Below, one piece after another: positions 9,099 through 17,773 of a stretch of DNA of 64,000 bases (its first letter is position 1; every line of letters starts with the position of its first letter). The notes under the pieces are model-generated. The model was given only the letters and a program-made list of their open reading frames with translations, was not told the origin of the DNA and searched no databases. The stretch comes from Chryseobacterium artocarpi. GTDB lineage: Bacteria; Bacteroidota; Bacteroidia; Flavobacteriales; Weeksellaceae. The stretch is from the NCBI RefSeq assembly GCF_001684975.1, contig NZ_MAYH01000048.1, positions 248,001 to 312,000 on the forward strand. The letters are read 5' to 3'. Position numbers and translations under genes: made by a program.

Positions 9099-9235
9099 AA
9101 GTTAGTAATTCACTAATTTTCAAAAAAAAATTTTACCTAATTTTGATTATCTAATTTGGAGAAGACTCTTCTCGTTGGCTGATTTACATATGCGAATTCT
9201 AATTGGGATTGGCTTACTAGTTAAAAAATTGCCAC
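9099..9235. other. gap upstream of the mobilisation genes; candidate oriT region
   Basis: 137 bases between the regulator gene and the mob operon. It holds a small perfect inverted repeat GAGAAG-act-CTTCTC at 9159-9173 and a repeated CTAATTT just before it. oriT in Bacteroidetes elements often lies next to the mob genes, so this is the natural place to look. No nick site consensus could be recognised. It is also a candidate left end of the element, but no match to the right-end repeats was found. Confidence 0.35.
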
Positions 9236-9610
9236 ATGAAAGATCTAAAAACCTCCGGCAGAGCGAAGACTGCACGAATTACTTTAAGGCTGCATCAAGA
9301 TACCAAAGAAAAATGGCTTCTGCACTGCACTAATTCTAATGTTCATCTTTCAGACTATATCATCAACAGCGTCGAAGGGAAACTGTTGGACAATGATAGA
9401 AAAGAAATCATGAATTTCATAGAAAATCAGGTGAATATCTTTGCAAAAATTGAAAACAATATTAATCAGATTGCTAGATATATCAATTCAAAAAAAGACT
9501 TTCCTTCTTCCCTCCTATCTGAGTATAATTCAAAACTTGAGATTCTCAACAACCTGAAAATTGAACAAAACCGAATTATCAAAAAAATCTATACTGAGCT
9601 CGCAAAATGA
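9236..9610 (+). CDS. relaxosome accessory / mobilisation protein (MobA/MobC-like)
   Basis: 124 residues. The N-terminus ARITLRLHQDTKEKWLLHC, followed by SNVHLSDYIINSV, is a ribbon-helix-helix pattern as in MobC/BmgA-type accessory proteins. The rest is a helical, probably coiled-coil region. Such proteins bind oriT and help the relaxase nick DNA. Its stop overlaps the relaxase start (ATGA at 9607), so the two are translationally coupled. It is the first gene of the plus-strand transfer region. Confidence 0.82.
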   Translation: MKDLKTSGRAKTARITLRLHQDTKEKWLLHCTNSNVHLSDYIINSVEGKLLDNDRKEIMNFIENQVNIFAKIENNINQIARYINSKKDFPSSLLSEYNSKLEILNNLKIEQNRIIKKIYTELAK

Positions 9611-11046
9611 TTGTAAAAATTTTAAATCGATCATCTCAAGAGTTTAATGGTGTTCTTTACAATGATAAGAAGATTGAAAAAGGTAAAGGGGAGCTTTTAA
9701 AAATGAAAAATTTCCCCTCCCATATCAATTCATCATCAGGAACTCAGGATGTAAAAAATTATTTAAAGGCAATATCCAAAAATAACCAGAGAGTTAAAAA
9801 CCCACAATTCCATGCTACAATTTCTGCACAGGGCAGAAGCTATTCTAAAGAACAATTAGCGTTGACAGCGGATAAATTCATGGAAAAAATGGGTTATGGT
9901 GAACAACCTTACATTGTAGTTTTTCATAATGACACGCCCAATAATCATGTTCATATTGTGAGTACAAGGGTTCATAAAGACACATCAAAACGTATAGAAA
10001 GAGACTTCGAAAAATACAAAAGTCAAAGTGCTTTACAGGAAACTATCAAAGAATTGTACGGCAATGATGTACTTAAAAACTTAGAAAAGATTATGGATTA
10101 TAACTATAGTACAATGCATCAACTGCAAAGTATATTAGAACTCAGTGGATATGGCTTTTACAAGAAAAATGATCAATTAAATATTACAAAAAATGGAACT
10201 CTGGTAAAGCAATTATATATCAGCGATTTAAATTTTTTCGAAAAAAGTTTTGATGAAAAAAGAAAAAAACAGATATTTGCTCTATTCAAAAAATACAAAG
10301 AGGTATATTCCAACTCAATTTTCAGAGTTTCGGACAAAAACCATACCTCCTACCAATCAGAACTTCAATACCAACTGAAGAAAAAATTTGGGATTGACGT
10401 TGTTCTTTCATTCAAGGATGATAAAGTGCCATTTGGCTATTCCATCATCGACCACAAAACCTATACAATTTACAAAGGCAGTGACATAATGAAATTGGGC
10501 GACCTATTCACTATCAGCTCCCAAGTATTAGACAAAAAGATCTTTGACATTCTGACCAATTCAAATTTGACAATCGAAACGAAAAACGTTTACAAAAAGC
10601 ATTTGGAACAAGAGTACAAATGCGAAATCCAGGATTATATGATTTTTTTGAAAAATTCAAAAAAAACTGATTATAATATCTGGAAGGACACACGAAATTC
10701 AACAATAGATTACATCCTAAATTTAGGAAAAGTAGGCGGTAGTTCGCAGGACAAAATAAAAATCGTCAGCTTCTCAAATGAGACATACATCATTAATAAA
10801 ATAGACAATGTCATCTTTACCGTAAAAGAATTGGTCGGAGATTACTATCATGATTTTTATTTATCTCAATTACTAAATCCTCAAATTTTAGGACAGCAAT
10901 CTACTGTAAGTGGCTCAATAGCTGCGGAACAACCAAGTTTAGAAGAAATGCTAAAACGTTCTTCCTTATTTGGCAATTCAGCAGCTCCTCAGCCATCCAA
11001 CGAAGAACAAGAAAATAAAAGAAGAAAAAAGAAAAAGAAGAGATGA
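9607..11046 (+). CDS. relaxase / mobilisation nuclease (MobB-type)
   Basis: 479 residues. The relaxase domain occupies about 1-240. The HUH-type metal motif is visible as His107 in FHNDTP and His114/His116 in NNHVHIV. Relaxases nick one strand at oriT, stay bound through a tyrosine and pilot the strand into the recipient; which Tyr is catalytic here is not clear. The C-terminal half is not recognised and ends with a strongly basic stretch, and the gene end overlaps the ParA gene (ATGA at 11043). Family identity is secure, the exact MOB class (probably MOB-P-like Bacteroidetes type) less so. Confidence 0.9.
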   Translation: MIVKILNRSSQEFNGVLYNDKKIEKGKGELLKMKNFPSHINSSSGTQDVKNYLKAISKNNQRVKNPQFHATISAQGRSYSKEQLALTADKFMEKMGYGEQPYIVVFHNDTPNNHVHIVSTRVHKDTSKRIERDFEKYKSQSALQETIKELYGNDVLKNLEKIMDYNYSTMHQLQSILELSGYGFYKKNDQLNITKNGTLVKQLYISDLNFFEKSFDEKRKKQIFALFKKYKEVYSNSIFRVSDKNHTSYQSELQYQLKKKFGIDVVLSFKDDKVPFGYSIIDHKTYTIYKGSDIMKLGDLFTISSQVLDKKIFDILTNSNLTIETKNVYKKHLEQEYKCEIQDYMIFLKNSKKTDYNIWKDTRNSTIDYILNLGKVGGSSQDKIKIVSFSNETYIINKIDNVIFTVKELVGDYYHDFYLSQLLNPQILGQQSTVSGSIAAEQPSLEEMLKRSSLFGNSAAPQPSNEEQENKRRKKKKKR

Positions 11047-11678
11047 TTATTACGTTTGCAAATCAAAAAGGCGGAGTTGGAAAGACTACTTTGGCCATTG
11101 CATTTGCCAACTATCTTTCTCTATTTACCGAAAAAAAGGTAAATGTCATCGATTTTGATTTTCAGCGTTCATTTTACAGGCAATGGTCAGAAGACAAAGA
11201 TTCAAAAGGAGCAAATCTTTATGAAGTAGAAAAAATTTCAGAAGAAAACATTCACCTTACGCAGAATGAAAAAATTCTAATGCAGTTAAAAGAAAGTGAA
11301 GAAGTCATTCTTTTTGATACCGCCGGAAATATCCAAAACAATTACACCCAAGTATTACAATACAGTGATGCTATAATAATTCCGTATGGGTACTCCAGTG
11401 TTACAATGATGTCTACCGTACTGTTTCTCAACCTTCTTAAGCTAATAAAAGTTAAGGCAAAAATTTATTTCATCAGAAATAATATGCGTAAAGACGATAG
11501 CTATGAATTGAAACCTGTAATGGATGCTGAATTTAACACGATTGGGAAAGTAATTGGCAGTTCAGTTCTTACTCGAAAATGCATGTTAGGAATTAACACA
11601 AAAGGACTGACCTATGAGCAGAAGCTGGCTGTTAAAGAGACATTTGATGAATTAATCTATCATTTATGGGAATTTTAG
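11043..11678 (+). CDS. ParA/MinD-like ATPase of the conjugation region (TraA-like)
   Basis: 211 residues with a deviant Walker A (NQKGGVGKTT, residues 7-16), a switch segment VIDFDFQRSF and a Walker B-like ILFDTAGN. It belongs to the ParA family. In Bacteroidetes conjugative elements such a gene (called TraA in CTnDOT-type nomenclature) stands at the head of the transfer region. It may position the element or the transfer apparatus. It is coupled to the relaxase upstream and overlaps the next gene by 13 bases. Confidence 0.85.
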   Translation: MIITFANQKGGVGKTTLAIAFANYLSLFTEKKVNVIDFDFQRSFYRQWSEDKDSKGANLYEVEKISEENIHLTQNEKILMQLKESEEVILFDTAGNIQNNYTQVLQYSDAIIIPYGYSSVTMMSTVLFLNLLKLIKVKAKIYFIRNNMRKDDSYELKPVMDAEFNTIGKVIGSSVLTRKCMLGINTKGLTYEQKLAVKETFDELIYHLWEF

Positions 11679-12055
11679 ATCGCTACACAACCGATGAAGA
11701 TAAAGAGGAACTAGCGAAGAATCTAAATTTACCTGTCGATAAAACAGCTATTTCAGGAAAGACTACTAAAAGCAAAAAAACTTCAGCTCCACAAACAAGT
11801 AAGTACGAAAAGAAACAAGCAAAAAATCTAAACGAACTTGATGATAAAATTTTATCTACTATTAACCAATTTGTTGACTCCTATAAGAGTAATAAAAAAA
11901 CAAGTAGAATGATAAGAATACAGGATCATCATTATAGAAAATTAGTCAGTTTACGTGCTGATGGAATTTCAGTTAGTGAATTTGTGAGTTTTGCAGTACA
12001 TCTTGTTTTAAATTCTGAAGATTTTGAAAATTTTTTAAACATTTTAAAAAAATAA
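11666..12055 (+). CDS. small protein partnered with ParA, ribbon-helix-helix-like C-terminus (TraB-like)
   Basis: 129 residues. A Lys/Ser/Thr-rich disordered region is followed by a C-terminal MIRIQDHHYRKLVSL...ISVSEFVSFAVHLVL segment that looks like a ribbon-helix-helix or DUF3408-like fold. It overlaps the ParA gene, and a small DNA-binding partner for the ATPase is the natural reading. Family assignment is uncertain. Confidence 0.6.
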   Translation: MGILDRYTTDEDKEELAKNLNLPVDKTAISGKTTKSKKTSAPQTSKYEKKQAKNLNELDDKILSTINQFVDSYKSNKKTSRMIRIQDHHYRKLVSLRADGISVSEFVSFAVHLVLNSEDFENFLNILKK

Positions 12056-12061
12056 TAATTA

Positions 12062-12592
12062 ATGGGAAAAGTCTTAATCATTACTGGTCTATTGTATCTT
12101 TTATATTATACCGGAAATGTAGTTTATGACTTATTTATAAAAAAGCAGATTGTAAGTAAAAATGAACAAGATGGGGAACTCATCAGTCTTGAAAACATTA
12201 TTGAAGAAATTCCTCCTTCTTTAACCACTATCAATGAAGATGAAGTAGAGAATTTAAATCTACCGAGTTCTTATGATTATGACGAAACGGAATTATCCAA
12301 TTATGATGATGAAAGTTTTACTCGCCATCAATATGAAGAGGAACAAGAAATTGATAATTTTTACGTCAAGGAACAACAGGAAGAAGATGGGCAAGAAGTA
12401 CGTCAGTCATTTCTTTCCAGCTTAAGTTCAGTGATAGGAAGCAAGAATTCAGAAGCATCTCCGGAAAAAGAAATAATTCCAACAGTAATTTCTGATGAGA
12501 TGTTTCGAAATTTCTTTGAAAAAGCTTCAAAACATATCGTAGTGGCTTCTGAAAGCGGTCACAGCTTTTATAAATCAAGTTTAGTTTTCTAA
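12062..12592 (+). CDS. single-pass membrane protein of the mob operon, unknown function
   Basis: 176 residues. One N-terminal membrane helix (VLIITGLLYLLYYTGNVVYDLFI) is followed by a very acidic, Glu/Asp/Tyr-rich cytoplasmic or periplasmic tail. It sits at the position of traC/traD-type genes in Bacteroidetes elements, but no family was recognised. It is the last gene before a strong terminator, so it belongs to the mob-parA transcript rather than the traE transcript. Confidence 0.6.
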   Translation: MGKVLIITGLLYLLYYTGNVVYDLFIKKQIVSKNEQDGELISLENIIEEIPPSLTTINEDEVENLNLPSSYDYDETELSNYDDESFTRHQYEEEQEIDNFYVKEQQEEDGQEVRQSFLSSLSSVIGSKNSEASPEKEIIPTVISDEMFRNFFEKASKHIVVASESGHSFYKSSLVF

Positions 12593-12606
12593 CATTTTTA
12601 GTTAGT

Positions 12607-12672
12607 GATACGGGTAAATCGCCGTATCTGTTTCGATTCCAAAGTATCAATACGATGCTTTGGAATTTTTTT
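12607..12672 (+). terminator. two stem-loops ending the mob-parA operon
   Basis: First stem GATACGG / CCGTATC (12607-12628). Second stem ATTCCAAAG / CTTTGGAAT (12636-12666) followed by a run of T. The second is a convincing Rho-independent terminator. It separates the mob-parA genes from traE onward, which therefore need their own promoter in 12673-12738. Confidence 0.8.
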
Positions 12673-12738
12673 ATGCCAAACCGAAAGGTTTAAAACAAAG
12701 CAATTAAATAATTGTTCAATTAAATTTTTAAAAATCAA

Positions 12739-13074
12739 ATGAAAAATAATATCAAACTTATCAATAAACATCAAACGATTAAAAAGGCTCTCTTTTCTTT
12801 AGCCTTTGTTTTAGTCACAAATATGCTTTTTGCTCAAACGGGTGGTGCCGGAGCAATATCATCTGCAACATCGGATATAGAAGAATATGTTGAACCGGTA
12901 TCGAATCTGGTTCAAATGATTGGCGCTATCGTAGGAATTGTTGGCGGTGTAAGAATTTACAACAAGTGGAACAATGGCGATCAGGACGTCAATAAAGAAC
13001 TTATTGGCTGGGGTGGCGCCTGTATTTTCTTACTACTGGTGCCAACGGTGATTCAAGCATTCTTTGGAATTTAA
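12739..13074 (+). CDS. traE: conjugal transfer protein TraE (DUF4134)
   Basis: 111 residues. It has a signal-like N-terminus, then the TraE pattern ISSATSDIEEYVEPVSNLVQMIGAIVGIVGG with two membrane helices separated by YNKWNNGDQDVNKELIGWGG. The family is the Bacteroidetes counterpart of a VirB2/VirB3-type inner membrane component. First gene of the tra operon, three bases before traF. Confidence 0.9.
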   Translation: MKNNIKLINKHQTIKKALFSLAFVLVTNMLFAQTGGAGAISSATSDIEEYVEPVSNLVQMIGAIVGIVGGVRIYNKWNNGDQDVNKELIGWGGACIFLLLVPTVIQAFFGI

Positions 13075-13077
13075 ACT

Positions 13078-13386
13078 ATGGAAGAAAAGTGTTTCTTTCT
13101 GTACAAGGGGCTTAAGAAGCCTCTTGTATTCAAAGGTTTAAAAGGAAAGTACATCTATTATGCCGGAGGTTCATTTGCCGGCACTATGGTTTTAGGCATC
13201 ATCCTAAGTAAAGTTATCGGATTCTTTGTAGGAATCGTCCTTGCTTTGGGAATTGGTGCAGGATTGATTTGGAATGTCTTCAGATTACAGAAAACAAAGG
13301 GTCTTTTCAATAAAACCCTCACCAAAAATGAGATTTTTATGATGCCTGTAAGAATAAAGCTGAAGCAAAAATATAAACCCAAATAA
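13078..13386 (+). CDS. traF: conjugal transfer protein TraF (DUF4133)
   Basis: 102 residues with two central membrane helices (FAGTMVLGIILSKVIGFFVG and IVLALGIGAGLIWNVF) and basic ends, matching DUF4133/TraF, a VirB3-like inner membrane component of the Bacteroidetes conjugation machine. It lies between traE and traG in the usual order. Confidence 0.88.
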   Translation: MEEKCFFLYKGLKKPLVFKGLKGKYIYYAGGSFAGTMVLGIILSKVIGFFVGIVLALGIGAGLIWNVFRLQKTKGLFNKTLTKNEIFMMPVRIKLKQKYKPK

Positions 13387-13394
13387 TTGCAAAC

Positions 13395-14534
13395 ATGAAA
13401 AAGAAAAGCTTTAGTCTGCCATTCATAGGATATGACTATGGTTCAGAATTTAATACAACGTACGACGTACTTATCGGTGAGTTTGGAAATCCAATCATTG
13501 CAATTCAAATAAAAAATATCGTTACTCAATATTCTGCAAATAGGGCTTTATACTTAAAATATCATTCGATACTTTTAAATATCATTAGTATTATTGGTGA
13601 AGGTTATATCGTTCAGAAACTGGATATTTTTGATAAAAAAGTCTACAAAACAGAAGAACATGAAGAATATTTACAGCAAAAATATTCAGAACATTTTGAA
13701 GGAAGAATCTATAAGACCATCGACAGTATTTTAGTAATTACTCATCGGATCGATCAAAGTAAAAAGAAAAACAATTATAAATATTCTGATAAAAAGTACA
13801 AAGAGCTACGTGATAAGGCGGAGAAAATCTTTATGCTCTTGAAAGAAAATAATTTTGAACCAAAATTTTTCTTGGAGAAGAATTTCGAATATTACATCTC
13901 CTCCATCCTTTCAATGAATTTTGGCAGATCAACAAAAGCACTCGATAATATTAGGTCTTTAGACAATAACCTTCAGATAGGAAGTTCATTTATTAAGGCG
14001 ATTTCTCTTGTAGATGTAGAAAATATTGAGCTTCCTAATGAGATTTATCCTTACACAACCTTAGGTGGCAACGGCGCAATTAAAGATACAGCAGTTGACA
14101 ACTTTTCATTCATCAATGATTTGGAACTGTATGATACTATCATTTACAATCAAATCATAGTAATTCCCGATCAGACGGAAAGAGTGAAATTTTTAGCCAA
14201 TAAAAAAAATCGTCACGAAGGATTCCAAAATGAACCTTTAAATAGAATCTGTGCAGAAGAAATTGGACTTTTGCTGGATAGTATTGCAAAAGATGGTCAA
14301 CTAATTGTTGATGCTCACTACAGTTTAGTAACAAGCTGCTCAACAATAGAAGATATGGAGAAAACTCAATCTATGATTGAGAACCAGTTGTTTCAAAAAG
14401 GAGTTATATCGAGTAAAAATTCTTTCAATCAAATGGAATTATTTCGCTCATCCCTTCCGGGAAATGCGAATGAGTTAAAAGAATACGATTTGTTTACCAC
14501 AACGAGTGAAGCCTCGTTGTGCTTTTTTTTTTAA
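13395..14534 (+). CDS. traG: TraG, VirB4-type conjugation ATPase, N-terminal part (cut by a T10 run)
   Basis: 379 residues ending ...SLCFFF then TAA. The content fits the N-terminal half of TraG (VirB4-like), and the frame stops inside a run of ten T (14523-14532). The continuation, KESYPID and then FTDRQGVP, is present in the next plus frame. One T fewer would restore a continuous protein of about 1015 residues. So this is either a true frameshift, a homopolymer sequencing error, or a site of polymerase slippage. As written it lacks the ATPase domain. Confidence 0.85.
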   Translation: MKKKSFSLPFIGYDYGSEFNTTYDVLIGEFGNPIIAIQIKNIVTQYSANRALYLKYHSILLNIISIIGEGYIVQKLDIFDKKVYKTEEHEEYLQQKYSEHFEGRIYKTIDSILVITHRIDQSKKKNNYKYSDKKYKELRDKAEKIFMLLKENNFEPKFFLEKNFEYYISSILSMNFGRSTKALDNIRSLDNNLQIGSSFIKAISLVDVENIELPNEIYPYTTLGGNGAIKDTAVDNFSFINDLELYDTIIYNQIIVIPDQTERVKFLANKKNRHEGFQNEPLNRICAEEIGLLLDSIAKDGQLIVDAHYSLVTSCSTIEDMEKTQSMIENQLFQKGVISSKNSFNQMELFRSSLPGNANELKEYDLFTTTSEASLCFFF

Positions 14535-16455
14535 AGAAAGCTACCCCATCGATGAACAATCTAATTTTTATTTAAGATTCACTGACAGACAAGGCGTTCC
14601 TTTAAAGATCGACACTGCTGATTTGCCAATGCAGACAGGTAGAATTAACAATAGAAATAAGTTTGTACTTGGACCTTCCGGAAGCGGTAAATCTTTTCTG
14701 ATGAATAATATCATTGAACAATATCTCACGTATAATTATGATGTTGTGATTGTAGACACAGGAGACAGCTACAGTGGAACAGCCAAATACAAGAACGGGA
14801 AATACATTCAATACACTGAAGAGAAGCCTATTACAATGAACCCCTTTGTAGTAAGCCAATCAGAATTCAATATTGAAAAAATTGAGTTTTTAGGAAATCT
14901 CATTTTTCTTATTTGGCAGGGTGCTGATTCATCGATGACCACGACACAGAAATCAATCATTGATAATCTTCTTTTAGCTTATTATCATCAGTTTTTCAAA
15001 GGTGGTACCAACTGGTATCGACAAAAAACCTCCCGTGAGCTGATTCTTTACTTAAGCAAGTATAACATCTATGAAGATGAACTGTATGCTGAATTTGAGA
15101 ATCAATTCGCTGAAAACGAGAATTACTATAACATTTTAGGAATCCCGATGAATGCCGAAAGTACAGACATCAAAAAAGCCTTTCGAAAACTCGCGGTACA
15201 ACATCACCCTGATAAAAATTTTGAAAAAGACGATTTTGATGAGACTATGTTTGATAAAATCCACGAGGCTTATGAAACTTTAATTAATGTTGAAAAAAGA
15301 AAAGTGTATGACGACAGCCAGTTAGCACTTTCAAAGACCCAAATCATCGAAAGACCAAAAATTAACAGTGAAGAATGGGAAGATGCATTTAGAAAGTCGT
15401 TAATTAAAAAACTGATTGAACTCGAAGAAAACTTAAATATAGAAGAACTTTCTTTCAACTCTTTTTACGAGTATTCCGAAAAATTTCTTCCTATCTACCT
15501 TTCAAATAAAAAGTTCAAAATCTCTGAATCTGAGTTTAACTTAAGAACTTTCCTGTATGTACTTGCTGATTTCTACAAAGGAGGAAGATATGGAACCACT
15601 TTAAATGAAGATGCAGACAATTCATTATTTGATGAGCCTTTCATTGTATTTGAGATCGATAACGTTAAGGATAATCCGAAGCTTTTTCCGATAGTTACAC
15701 TCATTATCATGGACACGTTCATTCAGAAAATGCGTTTGAGGAAAGATAGAAGAAAGGCACTTATTATTGAAGAAGCATGGAAGGCAATTGCAAGTAAACT
15801 GATGGGAGGATATATCTTATACCTATACAAAACTGTAAGAAAATTCTGGGGCGAAGCGGTGGTAGTAACGCAGGAACTTGATGACATCATAGGAAATGCA
15901 GTTGTAAAAGACAGTATCATCAATAATTCCGACACCTTTATCCTTCTGGATCAAACAAAATTTATCGACAATTTTGACAAAATCGCCAAGCTACTGTCGC
16001 TAAATGAAGTAGAGCAAAGTAAAATTTTCACTATCAATAATCTCAATAACAAGGGTGGCAGAAGCCGGTTCAAAGAATTCTATCTCAAACGAGGAAGCAA
16101 AGGAGAGGTCTACGGTAATGAGGTTTCCTTGCATCAATATTTGACTTACACCACTGAGAAGCCTGAAAAATCAGCATTAGAATACTATGTCAATGAATTT
16201 GGAAACTATCAAGATGCTCTTGAGCAATTTGTTGCCGATATTGATAATCTAAATGATGGTTTGCCAAACCTTGTATCATTGGTTAACATCTACCAGAAAC
16301 CAATTGAAAAAGATCTAATTGAGTACTATCATTTATTTAGGAAGCAAAACCCCGGACAAGACTTTTTCAAAAGTATTAAGCGGCAGCTTATTCATCATAA
16401 CATGACTTTTAAAGAATTTATTAAAAATAAAAATCAATATTATGAAAAAATATAG
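14506..16455 (+). CDS. traG: TraG, VirB4-type ATPase domain with inserted DnaJ J-domain (second part of split gene)
   Basis: About 640 residues after the T10 run. The GTG at 14506 is probably not a real start, since the upstream part continues TraG. Walker A is GPSGSGKSF near residues 56-64 of this frame, and the Walker B-like ALIIEEAWKAI lies near 415. Between them, residues 206-268 form a complete J-domain: NYYNILGI, IKKAFRKLAVQHHPDKN (HPD at 15205-15213) and FDKIHEAYETL. J-domains recruit and stimulate Hsp70 (DnaK). TraG powers substrate transfer and pilus assembly at the inner membrane. The segment after the J-domain (ELSFNSFYEYSEKF) resumes normal TraG. It overlaps the next gene by 14 bases. 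Confidence 0.88.
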   Translation: MKPRCAFFFKESYPIDEQSNFYLRFTDRQGVPLKIDTADLPMQTGRINNRNKFVLGPSGSGKSFLMNNIIEQYLTYNYDVVIVDTGDSYSGTAKYKNGKYIQYTEEKPITMNPFVVSQSEFNIEKIEFLGNLIFLIWQGADSSMTTTQKSIIDNLLLAYYHQFFKGGTNWYRQKTSRELILYLSKYNIYEDELYAEFENQFAENENYYNILGIPMNAESTDIKKAFRKLAVQHHPDKNFEKDDFDETMFDKIHEAYETLINVEKRKVYDDSQLALSKTQIIERPKINSEEWEDAFRKSLIKKLIELEENLNIEELSFNSFYEYSEKFLPIYLSNKKFKISESEFNLRTFLYVLADFYKGGRYGTTLNEDADNSLFDEPFIVFEIDNVKDNPKLFPIVTLIIMDTFIQKMRLRKDRRKALIIEEAWKAIASKLMGGYILYLYKTVRKFWGEAVVVTQELDDIIGNAVVKDSIINNSDTFILLDQTKFIDNFDKIAKLLSLNEVEQSKIFTINNLNNKGGRSRFKEFYLKRGSKGEVYGNEVSLHQYLTYTTEKPEKSALEYYVNEFGNYQDALEQFVADIDNLNDGLPNLVSLVNIYQKPIEKDLIEYYHLFRKQNPGQDFFKSIKRQLIHHNMTFKEFIKNKNQYYEKI

Positions 16456-17101
16456 CATCATACTCATGGTCTTGATCATGAGCTTTTTTAAAACACAAAC
16501 TCCATATATAGACGTATTAACGGCTCCTTCAATGATTTTATATGCAAATCAGATTAAAAGCGAACAAGAGAAAACGGTAGACGAAATGAATAAGCTACAG
16601 CAGGCACAGGCGTTTGTATCATCGCAAATGGTTCTCGCAAATGATCTTCAGAATAAACTATACAAGGGATTAAAGGAGGTTAACGGCACCCTGAAGAATG
16701 GGATCCAGGTTCAGAATATTTATAATAACCTTAATAAAATCATCAACAACGTTAACGGGATATATAGCGAGGTTCAACATGCTCCGGAATACAGCTTGTT
16801 CGCTACGAAGTCAGTGCAACTGGTCACTAACAAGGCCACAGACATCTATACCGACGTTGCAGATTTGTTGACGAGCGGGGAGTTAAATCTTGCAACATCC
16901 GGCGATAGAAAGAGACTCCTTTACAACATTGAAAACAACACGCGGTTACTTAATGTTTACCTTATCAATGTCAAGATGACAATTAGGAGAGCAAAAAAGA
17001 AAGGATTCTGGAAATCAATTAATCCATTCCAAACTTACGTCAATACGGATAGGCAAATTTTCCAACAAATATTAAATAATGCAGGAACATTAGGATTATG
17101 A
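16442..17101 (+). CDS. TraI-like secreted conjugation protein, copy 1 of 3
   Basis: 219 residues. A signal segment (MKKYSIILMVLIMSFFK) is followed by a helical, coiled-coil-rich mature part and a C-terminus NTDRQIFQQILNNA. The same C-terminal pattern ([NI]xDKx[IL]xQxI[IL]NN) recurs in the next two genes, so these are tandem paralogues. Its position between TraG and TraJ is that of TraI (DUF4141), which is thought to be VirB5-like and periplasmic. It overlaps the TraG frame by 14 bases and ends in an ATGA overlap with copy 2. Confidence 0.7.
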   Translation: MKKYSIILMVLIMSFFKTQTPYIDVLTAPSMILYANQIKSEQEKTVDEMNKLQQAQAFVSSQMVLANDLQNKLYKGLKEVNGTLKNGIQVQNIYNNLNKIINNVNGIYSEVQHAPEYSLFATKSVQLVTNKATDIYTDVADLLTSGELNLATSGDRKRLLYNIENNTRLLNVYLINVKMTIRRAKKKGFWKSINPFQTYVNTDRQIFQQILNNAGTLGL

Positions 17102-17772
17102 AAACTTTAATAACTAATATTTTATGCTTGGTGATTATGGTCTGTTCAAGTATGTTTAAAGGTCAGCTAACCGGAGGGAACTACATCTGCTACTACCTTA
17201 TCAATTCCGAAATCCAAAAAACGATGGATGAAAACGACAAGCAAAAAGAGATGAGAAATAAACAACTGTCCAATTTAAGTTTGGAGTCGGCTAATAAAGA
17301 ACAATGGAGTAAATATAGGGATGTGACAGAAAAAATACGTGGAAGGCTGAACAATCTGTCATTTGCAGTTCAAGCCATCCCCACATCCGTCTATATAGTT
17401 AAGGAAGTCGATAAGATTTATGAGATACAATCAAAAATTTATACAGAACTATCAGATGCTCCCATTTGGATTCCGGTAGCATTAAATGGTCAGTACGAAT
17501 TCATTGATAATCTCCAGCTGTATATCAGATTGATGGCAGGAATTATTTTATCATATGGAACTATCAATGGAATGGAAAAGGCAGAACGTAAAATTCTTCT
17601 GGACTACGCGCAGAGTGAAATTAAAATGCTTCGGCAACAGTCATACTCTACCCTTCAGAAAATTGTTAATGTGAAACGCAAAATGAAACTGCGTAACAAT
17701 CTATTGCAAAACTGGGTCAATAGAGATAAAAAAATCATTCAGGATATTATTAACAATGCTAACCTTTATTAA
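17098..17772 (+). CDS. TraI-like secreted conjugation protein, copy 2 of 3
   Basis: 224 residues with a signal peptide (ILCLVIMVCSSMFKGQ) and a helical mature part ending NRDKKIIQDIINNANLY, matching the C-termini of its neighbours. Start ATG overlaps the stop of copy 1 (ATGA), showing translational coupling. It probably forms a shared periplasmic component of the transfer apparatus with copies 1 and 3. Sequence identity between copies is low apart from the layout and the end motif. Confidence 0.65.
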   Translation: MKTLITNILCLVIMVCSSMFKGQLTGGNYICYYLINSEIQKTMDENDKQKEMRNKQLSNLSLESANKEQWSKYRDVTEKIRGRLNNLSFAVQAIPTSVYIVKEVDKIYEIQSKIYTELSDAPIWIPVALNGQYEFIDNLQLYIRLMAGIILSYGTINGMEKAERKILLDYAQSEIKMLRQQSYSTLQKIVNVKRKMKLRNNLLQNWVNRDKKIIQDIINNANLY

Positions 17773-17773
17773 A

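Noticed and set aside
9099..9235. Left end of the element with a direct repeat of the right end
   Set aside because: Only a 7-base AGTAATT is shared with the region near the dnaK stop, which is expected by chance in such AT-rich sequence.
14506..16455. Two separate genes for the TraG region, the second starting at GTG 14506
   Set aside because: The TraG homology runs without gap across the T10 run and the GTG lies inside the upstream frame, so one broken gene is the better reading.
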